Shown: positions 1-8,635, numbered from the stretch's first letter. The stretch is 64,000 nt of DNA from UBA6109 sp035366835 (GCA_035366835.1 DAOSIS010000016.1:22188-86187), one strand, 5' to 3'. Notes: generated by a model from the letters alone, not told the origin. Numbers and translations are program-made.

Positions 1-268
1 GGATCTCCTCCTTGGTGACGAAGGGGATGTTCTCGAAATCGGCGAGCGAGCGGATGTCTTCCGGCTTCACGCCTGCCTTGTCCCACTTCTTCTTGTAGAA
101 GGGCGACCTCTCGTACGCATACTTGAGCTGGGACTGCAGTTTCGGGAGGACGATCTTCCTGTCGCGCTCTTCGGGATCCATCGTTTCGATTGCCTCGCTC
201 CAGTACTTCTGGCCGCTGCGCGGCAGATAGGAGCGGTCGTACCTGGGGGGCCAACCTTTGGACATCAT
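1..268 (-). CDS. PaaK-type AMP-forming acyl-CoA ligase, N-terminal part
   Basis: Only the first 89 codons are inside the window; the gene runs off the left edge. Two ATG codons (268 and 265) follow a GGAGG box at 276-280, so translation starts at one of them. The visible protein has the blocks YERSPFYKKKW and FENIPFVTKEEI, which are typical of the N-terminus of phenylacetate-CoA ligase-like enzymes; these activate a carboxylic acid with ATP and transfer it to CoA. It lies 171 bases downstream of the B12 mutase small-subunit gene on the same strand, so it probably makes the acyl-CoA that the mutase rearranges. The AMP-binding motifs are outside the window and the substrate cannot be named. Confidence 0.75.
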   Translation of the reverse strand, partial: MMSKGWPPRYDRSYLPRSGQKYWSEAIETMDPEERDRKIVLPKLQSQLKYAYERSPFYKKKWDKAGVKPEDIRSLADFENIPFVTKEEI

Positions 269-439
269 CCGAACACCTCCATCAGATTTTTGGGCTTCGC
301 TGGAGTCCCCGGGCTGCCCGGAGTTTCATCATCCCTCTCGGTACGCCCGAGGCGGGTCCGATCCGGCATCACGGTGTGCCTGCCCTTCCTGCAGGACCCT
401 TCGCGAAGTCATGCCGTTTCTTGTCAAGCCGAGCGTCCG

Positions 440-847
440 TCAATGCTTCGTCTTCTGCTCCACGAGACGGTGAATCGACGATACGATCTCGTCCCGGGTC
501 ACTCCCGGAGTGAAGACGCCGTCGAAACCGATTTCGCCGAGGCGGACGGCATCCTGAGGCGCAAAGACCCCTCCGATGACGAACACTACCTTCTCCTTGA
601 GTCCTTCCCGCTCGGCCTCTTCGATCAGCGGCGAGCCCAGGGTCAGGTGGGCGCCTCCGAGGGAACTGACGCCGACGACATCGACGCTCTCCTGGACCGC
701 GGCGGAAACGATCTGACGCGGCAGGGCGTTGCCGATGTAAACGACTTCCATTCCGGCGTTGCTCAGCTCCTTCGCCACCGTGATGATCCCGCGGTTATGG
801 ACATCCAGACCCAATTTCGAAAGCAGAACCTTGATCTTGCTTTTCAT
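440..847 (-). CDS. B12-binding small subunit of a two-subunit acyl-CoA mutase
   Basis: A 135-residue cobalamin-binding domain protein. The base-off/His-on signature DxHxxG is present near residues 15-20 (GLDVHNRG), followed by a SSLGG block near residues 81-85 and a GG turn near residue 110, the three loops that hold the lower axial His and the nucleotide tail of B12. Separate small subunits of this size occur in 2-hydroxyisobutyryl-CoA, isobutyryl-CoA-type and archaeal methylmalonyl-CoA mutases. It lies 38 bases downstream of the large subunit gene and is surely its partner. No MeaB-type chaperone gene is visible, but the operon leaves the window on the left. Confidence 0.9.
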   Translation of the reverse strand: MKSKIKVLLSKLGLDVHNRGIITVAKELSNAGMEVVYIGNALPRQIVSAAVQESVDVVGVSSLGGAHLTLGSPLIEEAEREGLKEKVVFVIGGVFAPQDAVRLGEIGFDGVFTPGVTRDEIVSSIHRLVEQKTKH

Positions 848-885
848 GGGAAAACTCCGAGCCTCCTTTGATGATAAGGTGCTTT

Positions 886-2661
886 TTACCAGAGGGCGGG
901 CGGTCGCCAGAGACCGAAGGCCTCCTTGAAGACCCTGTAGAGCTCTCCCTCCGTGCAGCGCGCCCGGGCGCAGTCCACGCTGAAGGGTATGATGTTGACT
1001 TTTTTCCGGCAGGCGTCGCGAAGCGCATTGAGGGCCGCGGCGACGCGGTCGTTGTCGCGGCTGAGGCGGAGTTTGCCGAGCCGCTCGCGCTGCCGCTGCT
1101 CGACGCCTTCCGGATAGCGGAACACGTTGATGGGCGGCGGTTCCGTTTCCGATTTGTAGATGTTGTAGGCGACGACCTTGATCCGCCCGTCCTCGATTTC
1201 CCGCTGCTGGGTCGTGAAGTAGTTGGTGATCTTCTTGTGCAGGAGACCGTTTTCAATGCAGGCGACATACCCGCCGGCCCGTTCGATTTCGTCGACTTCG
1301 TCCAGGATCCGCCGTTCGATTTCATCGGTCAGCGCCTCGACGTAGAAGGAGCCTCCGAGCGGATCCACGACATCGATGACGCCCGTTTCCTCCTGGATGA
1401 TCTGCTGGGTGCGCAGTGACAGAAGGGCGGCCTCCTCGGTGGGTACGGAATAGGCTTCATCATAAGAGTCGACGTGGAGCGATTGCGCGCCGCCGAGGAC
1501 GGAAGACAGGGCATGGTATGCGGCGCGGATCACGTTGTTGAGGGGTTCCTGCTGGACAAGGGAAACCCCCGACGTCTGGACGTGGCATCTCATCCACATG
1601 GCGCGGGGATTTTTCGCGCCGAAGCGGTGCTTCATGATCTTGTACCAGAGCCGGCGGACGGCGCGAAGGCGGGCGACTTCCTCGAAAAAATCGCTGGCCG
1701 GCGACCAGAAGAAGGCCAGCCGCTCGGCGACGAGGTCGATGTCGTGCCCCCGCCGCTTCAAATCCTCCAGGGTCGCGATGCCGTTGGCGATGGCGACGGC
1801 CATTTCGGTGACTCCGGAGGTGCCGAATTCGCGCAGGTTGTAGCCATTGAGGGTGATGAAGTTCCACTGGGGCACGTTGTTGCGGATGAACTCGATATTG
1901 TCGCATTGGACGCGGAAGCAGTCGGACGGCGGCGTGTATTCGGCGCCGCTGCGGATGAGCTCCTCGAGCGTCGTATCGTTCTGGACGCTGCCGCGCAGCT
2001 TGTCCCACGGAATGCCCCGCTCTTCGGCGAGTACAAGGTACATGGGGAAAAGGATCGCCGTGTTGGAGGGGTAGTGGGTGACGATGGAGACCGTCACCTG
2101 ATCGAGGGGGATATCCTTGAACAGCAGATCCATGTCGTCCACGGAGTCGATGCAGACGCCTGACATGCCCACCTGACCCTGGGAAAGGGGGTCGTCGGAG
2201 TCGTACATCTGGATGGTGGGGATGTCGAAGAGAATGTTCAGCCCCGTTGCGCCGTGCTCCAACATGAACTTGATCCGGCGGTTCGTGTCCTCGGGCGAGC
2301 CGAACCCCGTAAGCTGCCTCATGGTGAATTCCCGGCCGCGGTACATGTTGGCGTGGATCCCTCTGGCGAAGGGCGCTTCTCCGGAATTGCCGATGTCCGC
2401 CAGGTAGTCGAAATCCGGATTGGACAGAGGCGTGTAGAGCATCGCCCGGGGGATGTCGGAGCCCAGGACCGTGCGCGGTGTCTTCTCCCAGTGCTCCCGG
2501 TCCGCCGGCTTTACACTCCTATGGAGCCACTTGTCGAACCGTGCCCGGATTTCTTCCATGGCCCGGGGACTGTAGAGGGGGGTCCTTTTCTCACCGCCAG
2601 TCTGTTCCTTGAGGATCTCCTTGGTCGTTCTCTGAGGGTTCGAGGGGGAAGGATTCATCAT
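886..2661 (-). CDS. acyl-CoA mutase large (substrate-binding) subunit, methylmalonyl-CoA mutase family
   Basis: A 591-residue TIM-barrel subunit of a coenzyme B12 carbon-skeleton mutase, lacking the B12 domain found in single-chain mutases. Family blocks are clear: ARGIHANMYRGREFTMRQ (about residue 100), FDIPTIQMYDSDDP (about 145), GSVQNDTTLEE and NGYNLREFGTSG (220-275), and SYDEAY (about 390). By eye, the position of Tyr89 of Propionibacterium methylmalonyl-CoA mutase is His here, while the position of the carboxylate-binding Arg207 is still Arg (in CFRV). Methylmalonyl-CoA mutase has Tyr/Arg and isobutyryl-CoA mutase Phe/Gln, so the substrate is unclear and probably carries a second carboxylate. 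Two ATGs (2661, 2658) follow a GAGGTG box; the second has better spacing. The promoter side holds three GntR-type operators. Confidence 0.88.
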   Translation of the reverse strand: MMNPSPSNPQRTTKEILKEQTGGEKRTPLYSPRAMEEIRARFDKWLHRSVKPADREHWEKTPRTVLGSDIPRAMLYTPLSNPDFDYLADIGNSGEAPFARGIHANMYRGREFTMRQLTGFGSPEDTNRRIKFMLEHGATGLNILFDIPTIQMYDSDDPLSQGQVGMSGVCIDSVDDMDLLFKDIPLDQVTVSIVTHYPSNTAILFPMYLVLAEERGIPWDKLRGSVQNDTTLEELIRSGAEYTPPSDCFRVQCDNIEFIRNNVPQWNFITLNGYNLREFGTSGVTEMAVAIANGIATLEDLKRRGHDIDLVAERLAFFWSPASDFFEEVARLRAVRRLWYKIMKHRFGAKNPRAMWMRCHVQTSGVSLVQQEPLNNVIRAAYHALSSVLGGAQSLHVDSYDEAYSVPTEEAALLSLRTQQIIQEETGVIDVVDPLGGSFYVEALTDEIERRILDEVDEIERAGGYVACIENGLLHKKITNYFTTQQREIEDGRIKVVAYNIYKSETEPPPINVFRYPEGVEQRQRERLGKLRLSRDNDRVAAALNALRDACRKKVNIIPFSVDCARARCTEGELYRVFKEAFGLWRPPALW

Positions 2662-2761
2662 CGCACCTCATTGGCAGATCGGTATGTTGGCCTGTGTCTC
2701 GCGTCATTCCAGGCTTTTTCTCGCAATGAAGCATGGCATTGCATATAAAAAGCGTCAATAT

Positions 2762-2774
2762 TTGGTATTACCAA
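2762..2774. promoter_or_regulatory. GntR/FCD operator 1 (TTGGT-ATT-ACCAA)
   Basis: A perfect 5+5 palindrome with 3-base centre. TTGGT-N3-ACCAA is the known half-site pattern of FadR/PdhR/LldR-type (FCD) GntR regulators, and such a regulator is encoded next door. It is the copy nearest the mutase operon start (2661). The 393-base gap between the two divergent genes (2662-3054) is otherwise A/T-rich promoter DNA with three such copies. Confidence 0.75.
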
Positions 2775-2864
2775 TGAAGAATACGCACTGCAAGCCGACG
2801 TGGGGCAACTGTCTGTAATGGTGTGAAATAAAGTCGATCGGCTATCACTCTGAGTATGCAAAAT

Positions 2865-2877
2865 TTGGTATGACCAT
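2865..2877. promoter_or_regulatory. GntR/FCD operator 2 (TTGGT-ATG-ACCAT)
   Basis: Second copy of the same palindrome, with one outer mismatch. Its core TTGGTATGACCA matches the best known FCD-type operator (that of PdhR). Its centre lies 103 bases from the centre of copy 1, near the middle of the divergent intergenic region. Confidence 0.7.
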
Positions 2878-2975
2878 ATAAGATCGCTTTTTGAAAGTCA
2901 AGACCTTTCAATTATCGGAATTAAAATAATAAATACAAATAATTATATTCTTTTTGTTTCATTTTGGCTGTATAC

Positions 2976-2988
2976 TTGGTATAACCAA
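2976..2988. promoter_or_regulatory. GntR/FCD operator 3 (TTGGT-ATA-ACCAA)
   Basis: Third perfect copy, 111 bases from copy 2 and 67 bases ahead of the GntR start codon, so it is well placed for autoregulation of the regulator gene. Confidence 0.75.
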
Positions 2989-3054
2989 AACCATTGTTGA
3001 CAACTCTTCTGCATTCCATTATATCTACGTAAAACAGGAGTGAGGAAAAGCAAA

Positions 3055-3765
3055 ATGTTCACGCCGCTTCAGTATAAGAGATTTTCCGACGGGATCGTCG
3101 AACAGATCGTCGATTTGATCAAGGAGGGCAAACTGAACCCCGGTGACATCCTCCCCTCGGAGAGGGAGATGGCCAACCAGCTTTCGGTAAGCCGCCCCCC
3201 CTTACGTGAGGCCCTCAAGACGCTGGAGACAATGGGCTTCATCGAAGTGCAGCACCGGCGCCGGAGTGTTGTAAAATCCCTCGCGGACTCATCCCTCCGT
3301 GATCCTCTCGCCCGCGCCATTGGGGACGATGTGGCGATGGTGGTTCAGTTTCTGGAAGTGAGAAAGACCCTGGAGTCTTGGGCTGCGAGCCAAGCCTCCC
3401 AGCTTGTGACCGATAAGGAAATCGAGCAGTTGGGGGCCCTTTACCGGGAATTGGAAAAGGATGTGGAAAAAAACGAATTGGGAGTGGAAAATGACGTCCG
3501 GTTCCACTTGACCATCTATCAGGCGACCCACAACATGGTCCTGTCCCACATTGCCTTCACGCTTCTTTCGCTCTATCACAAGACCCAGCGGGTGACGAGG
3601 GAGGTCATGTTCGAGGGAACCATCCACAAGCAGCGCCTTCTGCAGCAGCACTACACGATTTTCGAGACGATTCGCGACCGAAACCCCGAGAAAGCCACCC
3701 AGGCAATCCTGGACCATCTCAATTATGCCCAGGATCATTTCCTGCGACTGATCTCCGAAAAGTAG
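3055..3765 (+). CDS. FadR/FCD-family GntR transcription regulator
   Basis: A 236-residue regulator. An N-terminal winged helix-turn-helix (about residues 5-75, with ILPSEREMANQLSVSRPPLREAL split over the usual GntR block) is followed by an all-helical FCD ligand domain. The FCD metal/ligand positions appear to be present: an Asp and His in NDVRFHLTIYQATHN and two further His in QQHYTIFETIRDRN and LDHL. ATG 3055 is chosen because GAGG lies 9 bases upstream; a GTG at 3040 is in frame but has no ribosome site. The gene is divergent from the acyl-CoA mutase operon and three matching operators lie between them, so it probably represses both until an acid or acyl-CoA binds. Confidence 0.9.
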   Translation: MFTPLQYKRFSDGIVEQIVDLIKEGKLNPGDILPSEREMANQLSVSRPPLREALKTLETMGFIEVQHRRRSVVKSLADSSLRDPLARAIGDDVAMVVQFLEVRKTLESWAASQASQLVTDKEIEQLGALYRELEKDVEKNELGVENDVRFHLTIYQATHNMVLSHIAFTLLSLYHKTQRVTREVMFEGTIHKQRLLQQHYTIFETIRDRNPEKATQAILDHLNYAQDHFLRLISEK

Positions 3766-3859
3766 TCCGGTCCCGGATGCGAACGCCGCTTCCCGAAGAC
3801 GGTCCCGGAACGCGGCGGCATGTCGTTTCGGGGACCGCTTCTCCCGGCGCACGGAGGGA

Positions 3860-5032
3860 ATGATGAGGCAGCGAATCGAGCGACTGCAGGCGGCGATGGC
3901 AGGGAATGGTTTCGATGCCCTGCTCCTGATCCAATCAAGAGACATCCTCTATTACACAGGAACAGCCCAGCCGTCGTGGCTCGTCGTCCTGCCCGGAATC
4001 TATCGATTGTTCGTCAGGCGCGGCTTCGATCGCGCCCTCTCTGAATGCCGCCTGGATCCCTCCTGCGTCGAGCCCCAGCGCAAGCAGAATGAGGTCTTTT
4101 CCTTTCTGAGAAACCTGGGGCTTCCGAGGCGCGCCGTCATCGGTACGGAATTGGATGTCCTGCCCGCCGGTCTGTGGAACGGATGGAAAGCGGAGACGCC
4201 TGACTGGGAGTACCGCGACGCCTCGCCGCTTGTTCTTCGTCAGCGCCAGATCAAGGACCCTGACGAGATTGCGTCGATACGGAAGGCGTGCCGGATCGAG
4301 GACGAGGGGCACCGCCGGGCCCTGGGGGTTCTCGCCGAAGGGGTCTCGGAACTCGATGTGGCGGCTGCGGTGGAGGATGCCCACCGGCGGGCCGGCCATG
4401 AGGGGATCTTCTTCATGCGGCAGCCGGACTTCTTCATGTCCCGCGGGCTCTTTGCATCCGGCCCGAATCTTCTCCGGATCAGCGGCGTTGCTTCTTCCCT
4501 TACCGGAATCGGACAGGGGCCGTCGGTTCCGGCCGGCCCGTCGGGGCGGGTGATCCGCCGCGGTGATCTGGTTCTGATCGATATCCCCGTCCTGCACGAC
4601 GGTTACCATGTGGACCAGGCGAGGACGTACCGGATCGGCGCCGCAACGTACCGCATTCGCGAAATGCAGCGGGCCCTCGAGGAATTGTTCGATTACGCCT
4701 GCACGGCCCTGCGCCCGGAGCGAACCTGGTCCGACGCCTTTCGACGGGTCTCGGCCCTTGCCGACCGCCTCGGCGCGGACCCGTGCTTTCAGCGGATGCC
4801 GGACGGCAGCACATTGCCCTACATCGGTCATGGAGTCGGCTTCGAACTGAATGAGCCTCCGATGATCACGGCACGGAATTCGGAGCCCGTGCTCCCGGGC
4901 ACCGTGATCGCGCTGGAGATGCACCTCCTGGAGGGCGATGTCGTTCTGAAGATGGAAGACATGCTCCTGATCGGGGAGGTCGCGAGCGAGTTCCTATCGG
5001 TTACGCCGCGGCGATTGTTTGAGATTCCTTGA
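3860..5032 (+). CDS. M24-family Xaa-Pro aminopeptidase-like metallopeptidase
   Basis: A 390-residue protein with the creatinase/prolidase layout: an N-terminal domain (about 1-130) and a C-terminal pita-bread metallopeptidase domain. All five metal ligands of the family can be found: two Asp in VLIDIPVLHDGYHVDQART, His in YIGHGVGF, Glu in VIALEMHL and Glu in VLKMEDMLLI. It would remove the residue ahead of a proline from peptides, in the cytoplasm. A GGAGG box at 3853-3857 serves ATG 3860 or, with better spacing, ATG 3863. The last codons and stop overlap the start of a dispersed hairpin repeat. Some M24 members hydrolyse other amide substrates, so the exact substrate is open. Confidence 0.85.
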   Translation: MMRQRIERLQAAMAGNGFDALLLIQSRDILYYTGTAQPSWLVVLPGIYRLFVRRGFDRALSECRLDPSCVEPQRKQNEVFSFLRNLGLPRRAVIGTELDVLPAGLWNGWKAETPDWEYRDASPLVLRQRQIKDPDEIASIRKACRIEDEGHRRALGVLAEGVSELDVAAAVEDAHRRAGHEGIFFMRQPDFFMSRGLFASGPNLLRISGVASSLTGIGQGPSVPAGPSGRVIRRGDLVLIDIPVLHDGYHVDQARTYRIGAATYRIREMQRALEELFDYACTALRPERTWSDAFRRVSALADRLGADPCFQRMPDGSTLPYIGHGVGFELNEPPMITARNSEPVLPGTVIALEMHLLEGDVVLKMEDMLLIGEVASEFLSVTPRRLFEIP

Positions 5033-5148
5033 ATCCGGCAGCGAGCGCATTCCCCGCGGCTTGCCGCGGGGTAAGCGAGCGAATGATGTTCAAGATCCCT
5101 TCCTTGGGGATCGAAGATTCTCCGGAGCTTGCTCCGGAGAGCTTCGAT
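5025..5148. repeat. dispersed hairpin repeat, copy 1
   Basis: Begins with TTCCTTGAATCCG, which contains the stop codon of the M24 peptidase gene. It holds two strong hairpins: CCCCGCGGC-TT-GCCGCGGGG (5052-5071) and a longer one with ATCGAAG outer arms and TCTCCGGAGC/GCTCCGGAGA inner arms (5110-5148). A second copy lies at 12974-13087, also starting over a stop codon. Here it sits between convergent genes and could end transcription from both sides. Confidence 0.8.
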
Positions 5149-5154
5149 GTGTCC

Positions 5155-5640
5155 TTACTTCATCAGAATGATGACTTCCAGATATTGGCGTCCCCATGCC
5201 TTTGCATCCTTGAGGTCCGGAAAGAAAACGTCGATGTGGTCCCCCTTGATGGCGCTGCCCCGGTCGTGCACCTCTCCCCAGCCGTATCCAGGGACGTACA
5301 TCTTGGTCCCGTAGGGGTATCTGGATATGTCGGCGGCGATGGTGCCCTTGCGGGCACGCGTGCCGTCGGCGGTTATCCCCACTTCCTTTCTTTCTCCTTC
5401 GCGGGGTCCATAAGCGTAGACGGCAGGCATCAGGATGCAGCCGTATTTGTGTTTCCAGCCGGTTGACTTCTGCCCGGCGTCGTATGCGGTCACGAGCATT
5501 TTTCTGACGATTCTCTTCTCTCCCTTGGCACGAGGGGGCCCGCCGCATCCCGCCAGGGACAGCAGGACGGCGACGGACAGCGCGGAAGCAAGAAACGCAA
5601 AGGGAAACCGCGATCGGCGGTCATGTGCAGGCCGCATCAT
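5155..5640 (-). CDS. 3D-domain lipoprotein
   Basis: A 161-residue exported protein. The N-terminus (MMRPAHDRRSR, a hydrophobic stretch, then LAGC) is a lipoprotein signal with the lipid-anchored Cys at about residue 31. The rest is a 3D (Asp-Asp-Asp) domain as in MltA and YabE/YuiC: the three Asp are in GTIAADIS, EVHDRGSAIKG and HIDVFF. Such domains act on cell-wall glycan, in MltA as lytic transglycosylases. ATG 5640 was chosen because longer in-frame starts give an N-terminus that is not a signal peptide. No strong ribosome site is seen. Confidence 0.82.
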   Translation of the reverse strand: MMRPAHDRRSRFPFAFLASALSVAVLLSLAGCGGPPRAKGEKRIVRKMLVTAYDAGQKSTGWKHKYGCILMPAVYAYGPREGERKEVGITADGTRARKGTIAADISRYPYGTKMYVPGYGWGEVHDRGSAIKGDHIDVFFPDLKDAKAWGRQYLEVIILMK

Positions 5641-5768
5641 GCCGCGCACCGTAGCACGGCCGCGATCGGCGATGCAAGGGTTGAAAGAGGCGTTCCTCGG
5701 AGGCCGGCCCGTACCGGTGCAAAGAAAGACCGCGGGCAGGCGTTGCAGGTGCCTGGGGGATTGCCGCG

Positions 5769-7067
5769 TCACATGAGCCGGGGAAGGTACAGGGCGATCT
5801 TGGGGAAGATCACAAGAAGCACCGCTGCAACCAGAAGGGCCAGAAGCAGGCGGGAGGCTCCCTTGAAGATCGTCTGCAGCGGGACATCCCGTGCGACGCC
5901 GGCGACGACATACACATTGATCCCGATCGGCGGCGTGACGACGCCCATCTCCGCGACAAGCACGATGATGACGCCGAACCAGATCGGGTCATAGCCGAGC
6001 GTGACCACGACCGGAAAGAAAAGGGGAATCGTGAGCATGATCATCGCCAGGGAATCCATCAGGCAGCCCAGAAACAGGTAGACCATGATGATGACGCCGA
6101 TGACCGCTGCCGGGGGCAGGGGAAGCGCCGCGGCCCAGCCGCCGATCTGGGAGGGGATGGTCGTCACGGCGAGGAAGTGTCCGAATACGGTCGCGCCTGC
6201 GACGATGACCATGATCATGCAGGAGATGCGCGTTGTTTCCTGAAAGGCGTTGCGCACATGGCTCCAGGTGAGGTGTCCCCCCACGAACGCGATGACGATC
6301 GTTCCCAGGGCGCCGATGGCCGCCGATTCCGTCGGCGTGAAGAAGCCGATGAAGAGACCGCCCATGACGACGGCGAAGAGGATGAAGGTTTCGATGACCC
6401 CGGTGAGCGAGGAAAACCGCTCGCTCCATGTCGCCTTCGGCGCCCGCCCGCAGACGTCCGGCTGAATCTTCGTCCAAAGGACGATGGAGGCGATGAAGAG
6501 CAGCGTGAGCAGGATTCCCGGCAGAATTCCGGCCATGAAGAGTTTTCCGACAGACTGCTCGGTCATGATTCCATAGATGATGAAGATCGTGCTCGGAGGA
6601 ATCAGGATTCCCAGGCTGCCGCCCACCGCCACCACACCCGTGGCCATGGCAGGATCGTACTGGTATTTCTTCATTTCGGGCAGCGCCACCGAGGCCATGG
6701 TCGCGGCCGTCGCGGACGTCGAACCGCAGATGGCGGAAAAACCGGCGCATGCACCGATCGTCGCGATGGCGAGCCCCCCGGGAAGATGCCCCAGGAACTT
6801 GTTGGCCGATCGGAAGAGTCTGCCGCTGATGCCGGAGTAGTGGGCGATCTGGCCCATCAGGACGAACAGGGGGATCACCGTGAGGTTGTACGAATTGAAC
6901 GTGGAAAAGAGATCGCGGATCAGCAGGTTCAGGGACGCCGGCCACGAGACGAGAAGACCGAATCCGGCGAATCCCACGAGCGCCATCACGAACCCGACCG
7001 GCATCCGGATGAGCATGAGGACCACGAGCGCGACGAAGCCCAGAATGCCGGCGTAGACGGGCGTCAT
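5769..7067 (-). CDS. dctM: TRAP transporter large permease (DctM/SiaM-M family)
   Basis: A 432-residue, very hydrophobic protein with 11-12 membrane segments. The blocks GGSLGILIPPSTIFIIYGIMT and the GVVTPPIGINVYV segment near the end are diagnostic for the DctM subunit. It forms the main transport channel for a carboxylate, driven by an ion gradient. It overlaps the small-permease gene by 4 bases (ATGA), so the two are translated together. It is the last gene of the operon dctP-dctQ-dctM, read leftward. Confidence 0.94.
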   Translation of the reverse strand: MTPVYAGILGFVALVVLMLIRMPVGFVMALVGFAGFGLLVSWPASLNLLIRDLFSTFNSYNLTVIPLFVLMGQIAHYSGISGRLFRSANKFLGHLPGGLAIATIGACAGFSAICGSTSATAATMASVALPEMKKYQYDPAMATGVVAVGGSLGILIPPSTIFIIYGIMTEQSVGKLFMAGILPGILLTLLFIASIVLWTKIQPDVCGRAPKATWSERFSSLTGVIETFILFAVVMGGLFIGFFTPTESAAIGALGTIVIAFVGGHLTWSHVRNAFQETTRISCMIMVIVAGATVFGHFLAVTTIPSQIGGWAAALPLPPAAVIGVIIMVYLFLGCLMDSLAMIMLTIPLFFPVVVTLGYDPIWFGVIIVLVAEMGVVTPPIGINVYVVAGVARDVPLQTIFKGASRLLLALLVAAVLLVIFPKIALYLPRLM

Positions 7068-7558
7068 GATGACCGGGTCCTTCGCAACGATCGAAGTCCG
7101 TCAGCGAGGAGCACGATGCACAGGAGGGCGCACCCGACGGAGATGGCGTAAAGAACAGGATAGAGCGGCATGCCCAGCGTGAGGGAAACCTCGCCGCTTT
7201 TCTTCAGATCCAGACCGTACAGGAGGGATTGCCACGTGACGAGGCCGAAAAGGCAGCTGCCGACGACGGCGACAAGGCCGTCGATCAGCAGCTGCCACTT
7301 CTTGGGAAGTTTCTCGACAAGCAGCTCCACGGCGATGTGTCCCCGCTCCGCCGATGTATAGGCCAGAGAGGACGATACGGTAACGGCTCCGAGAAAACCG
7401 ACCAGTTCGTATACGCCGGGGATCGGGCGGGAGAACAGCCGCATCAAGACGTCCGCGAAGGTGAGCAGCATCATCGCCGCCAGCGCTGCGCAGGCCAGCA
7501 CATTGAGGCCGCGGCCCGCCGAACCCAACCCGTGATCCCATCGTCCCATACGTGTCAT
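7064..7558 (-). CDS. dctQ: TRAP transporter small permease (DctQ)
   Basis: A 164-residue protein with four membrane segments (about 20-40, 50-70, 90-110, 130-150), the size and topology of the TRAP small subunit. The motif FADVLMRLFSRPIPGVYEL at about residues 33-51 is typical. The start at 7558 is supported by GGGGAGGC just upstream. It joins the large permease in the inner membrane. Confidence 0.9.
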   Translation of the reverse strand: MTRMGRWDHGLGSAGRGLNVLACAALAAMMLLTFADVLMRLFSRPIPGVYELVGFLGAVTVSSSLAYTSAERGHIAVELLVEKLPKKWQLLIDGLVAVVGSCLFGLVTWQSLLYGLDLKKSGEVSLTLGMPLYPVLYAISVGCALLCIVLLADGLRSLRRTRSS

Positions 7559-7603
7559 TCGCCTCCCCGCTGCTGACGGGGCCGCACCGAAGAAGACGGC
7601 GCG

Positions 7604-8635
7604 TTATCGATAGATCTTCTGGTAGCGCTCGATCCCCTGCTCGATCTCTTTCACGACCGCCTTGCCCGGCAATCCCTTGCTTTCGGCCGCCTTGGTGAAT
7701 TCGTCGATGATCGGCCGCACCGCCTTGCTCCAGCGGGCATCTTCTTCCTTCGACAGGGGGATCATCTTGTTGCCGAGGCTCAGACTGAACTTCCGCCCTT
7801 CGACGTCGGACGTATCCCAGTTTTTTCCATGGATGTCAATCCATTCATTGCTGATCTCTTCCATCGTCTTCTGCACGTCTTTGGGCAGTGCGTTCCATTT
7901 CTTGAGATTCATGACGACGAACATGGCTGTGGTGTAGCCGACGCCGTAGCACTCCGTCGTGGACTTGATGACTTCCGCCTGCTTCCATTGCTTGATGGTT
8001 TCCATCGGCGCAAAGGTTCCTTCGACGACGCCCTTCTGCAGCGCCTCGTAGGTCGCTCCCTGCGGCATCGCCACGGGGACCGCTCCCAGGCTTTCGGTGA
8101 TCTTGGCGCTCAGCCCCGTCGAGCGGATCTTCATGCCCCTGAGTTCCTCAAGTTTGTTGACGGGCTTCTTGGTGTGAAGGAGCCCCGGGCCGTGGGCGTG
8201 CACGTACAGGACTTTCACGTCGGCAAGTTCTTTCGGCTTGAATTTGCGGATGACATCGTTGGCGACCCGCGTCGCGATCCTGCCGTTCGTATAGCCCAGA
8301 GGCAGGTCCAGGGCCTCTACGAGCGGAAAACGGCCCCGTGTGTAGGCGAAACAGGACATACCGAGATCGGAGATTCCCTTGACCACCCCGTCGTAGCACT
8401 GATCGGCAGGCGTCAGTGTCCCACCTGCGAAGATGTTGATCTTGACCTGGCCGGAGGTCCGCTTTTCAACCTCCTTGCTCCATGCGGCGGCGGCTTCAGC
8501 CTGGCCGTGCGTCGGCGGGAAAAAGACGCTGTAGGTCAAGCTCGTCACATCAGCGCGTGCGTCGGCTGATATCCCGATGAACAAGAGGGCTCCCACGAGG
8601 ATCAGAAGCCTGATGCCGGTGTGGATGGTTTTCAT
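7604..8635 (-). CDS. dctP: TRAP transporter periplasmic solute-binding protein (DctP)
   Basis: A 343-residue exported protein with a Sec signal peptide (MKTIHTGIRLLILVGALLFIG, cleavage near ADARA). The conserved Arg that grips the carboxylate of the ligand is in ELRGMKIRSTG (about residue 175), and the block MPQGATYEALQKGVVEG follows. It catches an organic acid in the periplasm and delivers it to DctQM. AAGGAGG lies 9 bases before ATG 8635. The ligand cannot be told from sequence; no catabolic gene sits in the same operon. Confidence 0.93.
   Translation of the reverse strand: MKTIHTGIRLLILVGALLFIGISADARADVTSLTYSVFFPPTHGQAEAAAAWSKEVEKRTSGQVKINIFAGGTLTPADQCYDGVVKGISDLGMSCFAYTRGRFPLVEALDLPLGYTNGRIATRVANDVIRKFKPKELADVKVLYVHAHGPGLLHTKKPVNKLEELRGMKIRSTGLSAKITESLGAVPVAMPQGATYEALQKGVVEGTFAPMETIKQWKQAEVIKSTTECYGVGYTTAMFVVMNLKKWNALPKDVQKTMEEISNEWIDIHGKNWDTSDVEGRKFSLSLGNKMIPLSKEEDARWSKAVRPIIDEFTKAAESKGLPGKAVVKEIEQGIERYQKIYR

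Noticed and set aside
440..2661. Long rightward frames across the mutase genes (290-871, 868-1419, 1474-2163)
   Set aside because: They are antisense to strongly conserved mutase genes, have no domain and no ribosome site; such frames are common in GC-rich DNA.
440..2661. Naming the mutase methylmalonyl-CoA or 2-hydroxyisobutyryl-CoA mutase
   Set aside because: The two specificity positions fit neither enzyme by eye, so only the family is given.
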